A stretch of DNA of 6,393 nt, from the NCBI GenBank assembly GCA_018056145.1, contig JAGPGE010000356.1:1-6393 (forward strand). The letters run 5' to 3'. The translations under genes were made by a program, and so were the position numbers. Of this stretch, positions 5,161 through 6,393 are shown one piece after another. The stretch is from Armatimonadota bacterium. GTDB taxonomy: Bacteria; Armatimonadota; Zipacnadia; Zipacnadales; JABUFB01. The first letter of the stretch is position 1. Every line of letters begins with the position of its first letter. The notes under the pieces are model-generated. The model saw nothing but the letters and a program-made list of their open reading frames with translations, had not been told where the DNA came from and did no database searches.

Positions 5161-6276
5161 TCAGCCTAGATCCGCCAACGGAGATACCCTCTCATCCACG
5201 GGCAGCTTCACCGGCGCGCCGCGCAGGTGGGACAGGAACGTGGCCTGCATGATCTCGATCGGGACCGCGCCCACCCGGCCGGATGATGTGTGCTCCCCTC
5301 CGGTTTCCATCCGCTCGAACATCTCCCGCATCATGTGGACCCGGTTGTGAACTGCCACCTGCCGGCTGATCTCCTGCCACCCCGCCCGCATGGTGTAGCC
5401 GGACGCGGTCGTCACGGCATCATCCGGTATCTCCACCGTCTCCCACCTCTCGCCTGTGAAGGGCTCCGGCGCGCGGTTGATCATGACGTCATTGTTGAAG
5501 GCCGCCAGACGCCCCTCAGTCCCCCAGGCGATCCAATGGAAGATGCCGGGGTCTTCGTTGAAGCGAAAGTCAGCCCGCACGCCGCTCTTGTAGTAGGTGG
5601 TCAGGTCGATCCGCTCCCCCAGCACCCAGCCCGCGCCGCGATCTCCCGGTTCCCGATCATACTTCGTGCATGGGCGCCCGTCGATGCTGCAGTAGGCGAA
5701 CACCCAGTCAGCGTCGCCTAGCAGGATACCCACCGCGTCGTTGAGGTGGCTGCCGATATTGTGGATCTCCTGGCCGCCGCGGCGGGATTTGCCCCCGCCC
5801 GTGACATACCGCACCGTGCCGATGATCCCCTTATCCAGCATTTTCTTCATGTGCCAGTACGCGGGCGAACTGCGCCGCTGGTGGCTGACCACAAACTGCA
5901 CTCCCGCCGCGTCGCAGGCCGCGATCATCTCGTCGCATTCCGCCGGGTCCCGCGCCAAGGGCTTCTCGCACAGCACGTGAATCCCCCGGGCCGCCGCTGC
6001 CAGCACGGGCTCCAGGCGAACGTCGGCGCAGGTGGCCACGTGGATGTAGTCAGGGCGCAGATCGTCCAGCATCTTCTCGACGTCGGTGTAGACTGCCTGC
6101 ACCCCGGTCTCCGACCTGAACCGCTCAAGCGCCGCCGGCATCACATCGCAGCACCCCACAAGCTCCACCAGTGGGTCATCGGCGGCCCGGAGCGGGTTAT
6201 CGGGCCTGAAGAACGCGATGTCGTTCAGGTGTGAACGGGCAATCCCGCCGAAACCGATGATCGCGGTGCGCAGCAT
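5161..6276 (-). CDS. Gfo/Idh/MocA-family oxidoreductase (canonical EKP type)
   Basis: A 371-residue NAD(P)-dependent dehydrogenase of the sugar/inositol oxidoreductase superfamily. Residues 3-15 (RTAIIGFGGIARS) are the Rossmann beta1 with GxGxxA; ELVGCCDV (38-45) is beta2; DYIHVATCADVRLEPVLAAAARG (76-98) and HVLCEKPLARDPAECDEM (100-117) follow, with catalytic K105 in EKP. In the C-terminal domain GGGKSRRGG (160-168) and HNIGSHLNDAVGILLG (172-187, H177) match the usual GGxxxDxGxHxxD active-site region. The ATG at 6276 is chosen because GGAGGAG (6290-6284) lies 7 nt upstream and the Rossmann strand starts directly. The frame stays open to 6378, but that extra stretch has no family features. It converges on the transporter operon and has no clear partner in the window. 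The specific substrate (a sugar or sugar acid) is not decided. Confidence 0.92.
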   Translation of the reverse strand: MLRTAIIGFGGIARSHLNDIAFFRPDNPLRAADDPLVELVGCCDVMPAALERFRSETGVQAVYTDVEKMLDDLRPDYIHVATCADVRLEPVLAAAARGIHVLCEKPLARDPAECDEMIAACDAAGVQFVVSHQRRSSPAYWHMKKMLDKGIIGTVRYVTGGGKSRRGGQEIHNIGSHLNDAVGILLGDADWVFAYCSIDGRPCTKYDREPGDRGAGWVLGERIDLTTYYKSGVRADFRFNEDPGIFHWIAWGTEGRLAAFNNDVMINRAPEPFTGERWETVEIPDDAVTTASGYTMRAGWQEISRQVAVHNRVHMMREMFERMETGGEHTSSGRVGAVPIEIMQATFLSHLRGAPVKLPVDERVSPLADLG

Positions 6277-6281
6277 ACTGA

Positions 6282-6290
6282 TTCTCCTCC
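6282..6290 (-). promoter_or_regulatory. Strong ribosome binding site deciding the start at 6276
   Basis: On the minus strand the bases read GGAGGAGAA, with the GGAGGAG core 7 nt before the ATG. This favours 6276 over the in-frame upstream start at 6378. The rest of the leader, 6291-6393, shows no convincing -35/-10 pair or operator. Confidence 0.75.
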
Positions 6291-6393
6291 ACCCAGTAAG
6301 GGTCTTTGCCTGCGGCGAGAGTGTTCCCACGAAGCGGAGCCGATTCCTCCCCGGTTTGGCAACCCCCGGCCGCCACAATCCCTGCAGGCCAAT

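Noticed and set aside
6340..6360. Operator-like GGTT/AACC inverted pair in the leader of the right-hand oxidoreductase
   Set aside because: The symmetry is short and imperfect, with no associated promoter boxes and no regulator gene nearby.

Overview
The window is GC-rich, densely coded bacterial DNA. Its mix of genes (two divergent Gfo/Idh/MocA-family proteins, a MEMO-family protein and a metal-type ABC transporter) is typical of large environmental genomes such as Planctomycetota, Armatimonadota or Hydrogenedentota. This guess comes from gene content only; no rRNA or other marker gene is present, so the organism cannot be placed.

Left part (1-1286): an IS3-family insertion sequence on the minus strand enters from the left edge. 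It has a complete orfA, a -1 frame orfB truncated by the window edge just after the first catalytic Asp, a candidate promoter and a probable terminal end near 835. Directly beyond that end lies the C-terminal part of a plus-strand DNA methyltransferase. Its reading frame resumes inside what would be the SAM-binding motif, so the IS appears to have split this gene.

Centre (1340-5009): four plus-strand genes are packed like one operon. They are a MEMO1-like protein (AmmeMemoRadiSam protein B), a Gfo/Idh/MocA-fold protein that lacks the usual EKP lysine and resembles the GH109-like branch, an ABC ATPase with an N-terminal CPxC extension, and an ABC-3 family metal permease. The last three genes overlap by 4 and 8 bp. 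No solute-binding protein is present. The grouping suggests a metal-linked transport and enzyme module, but the transported metal and the enzyme's substrate cannot be read from the sequence.

Right part (5010-6393): a convergent 151-bp gap with candidate hairpin terminators separates the operon from a minus-strand Gfo/Idh/MocA oxidoreductase. That gene keeps the canonical EKP motif and has a strong ribosome binding site. Its upstream leader (6277-6393) contains no recognisable gene. No CRISPR array, tRNA, rRNA or riboswitch was seen.
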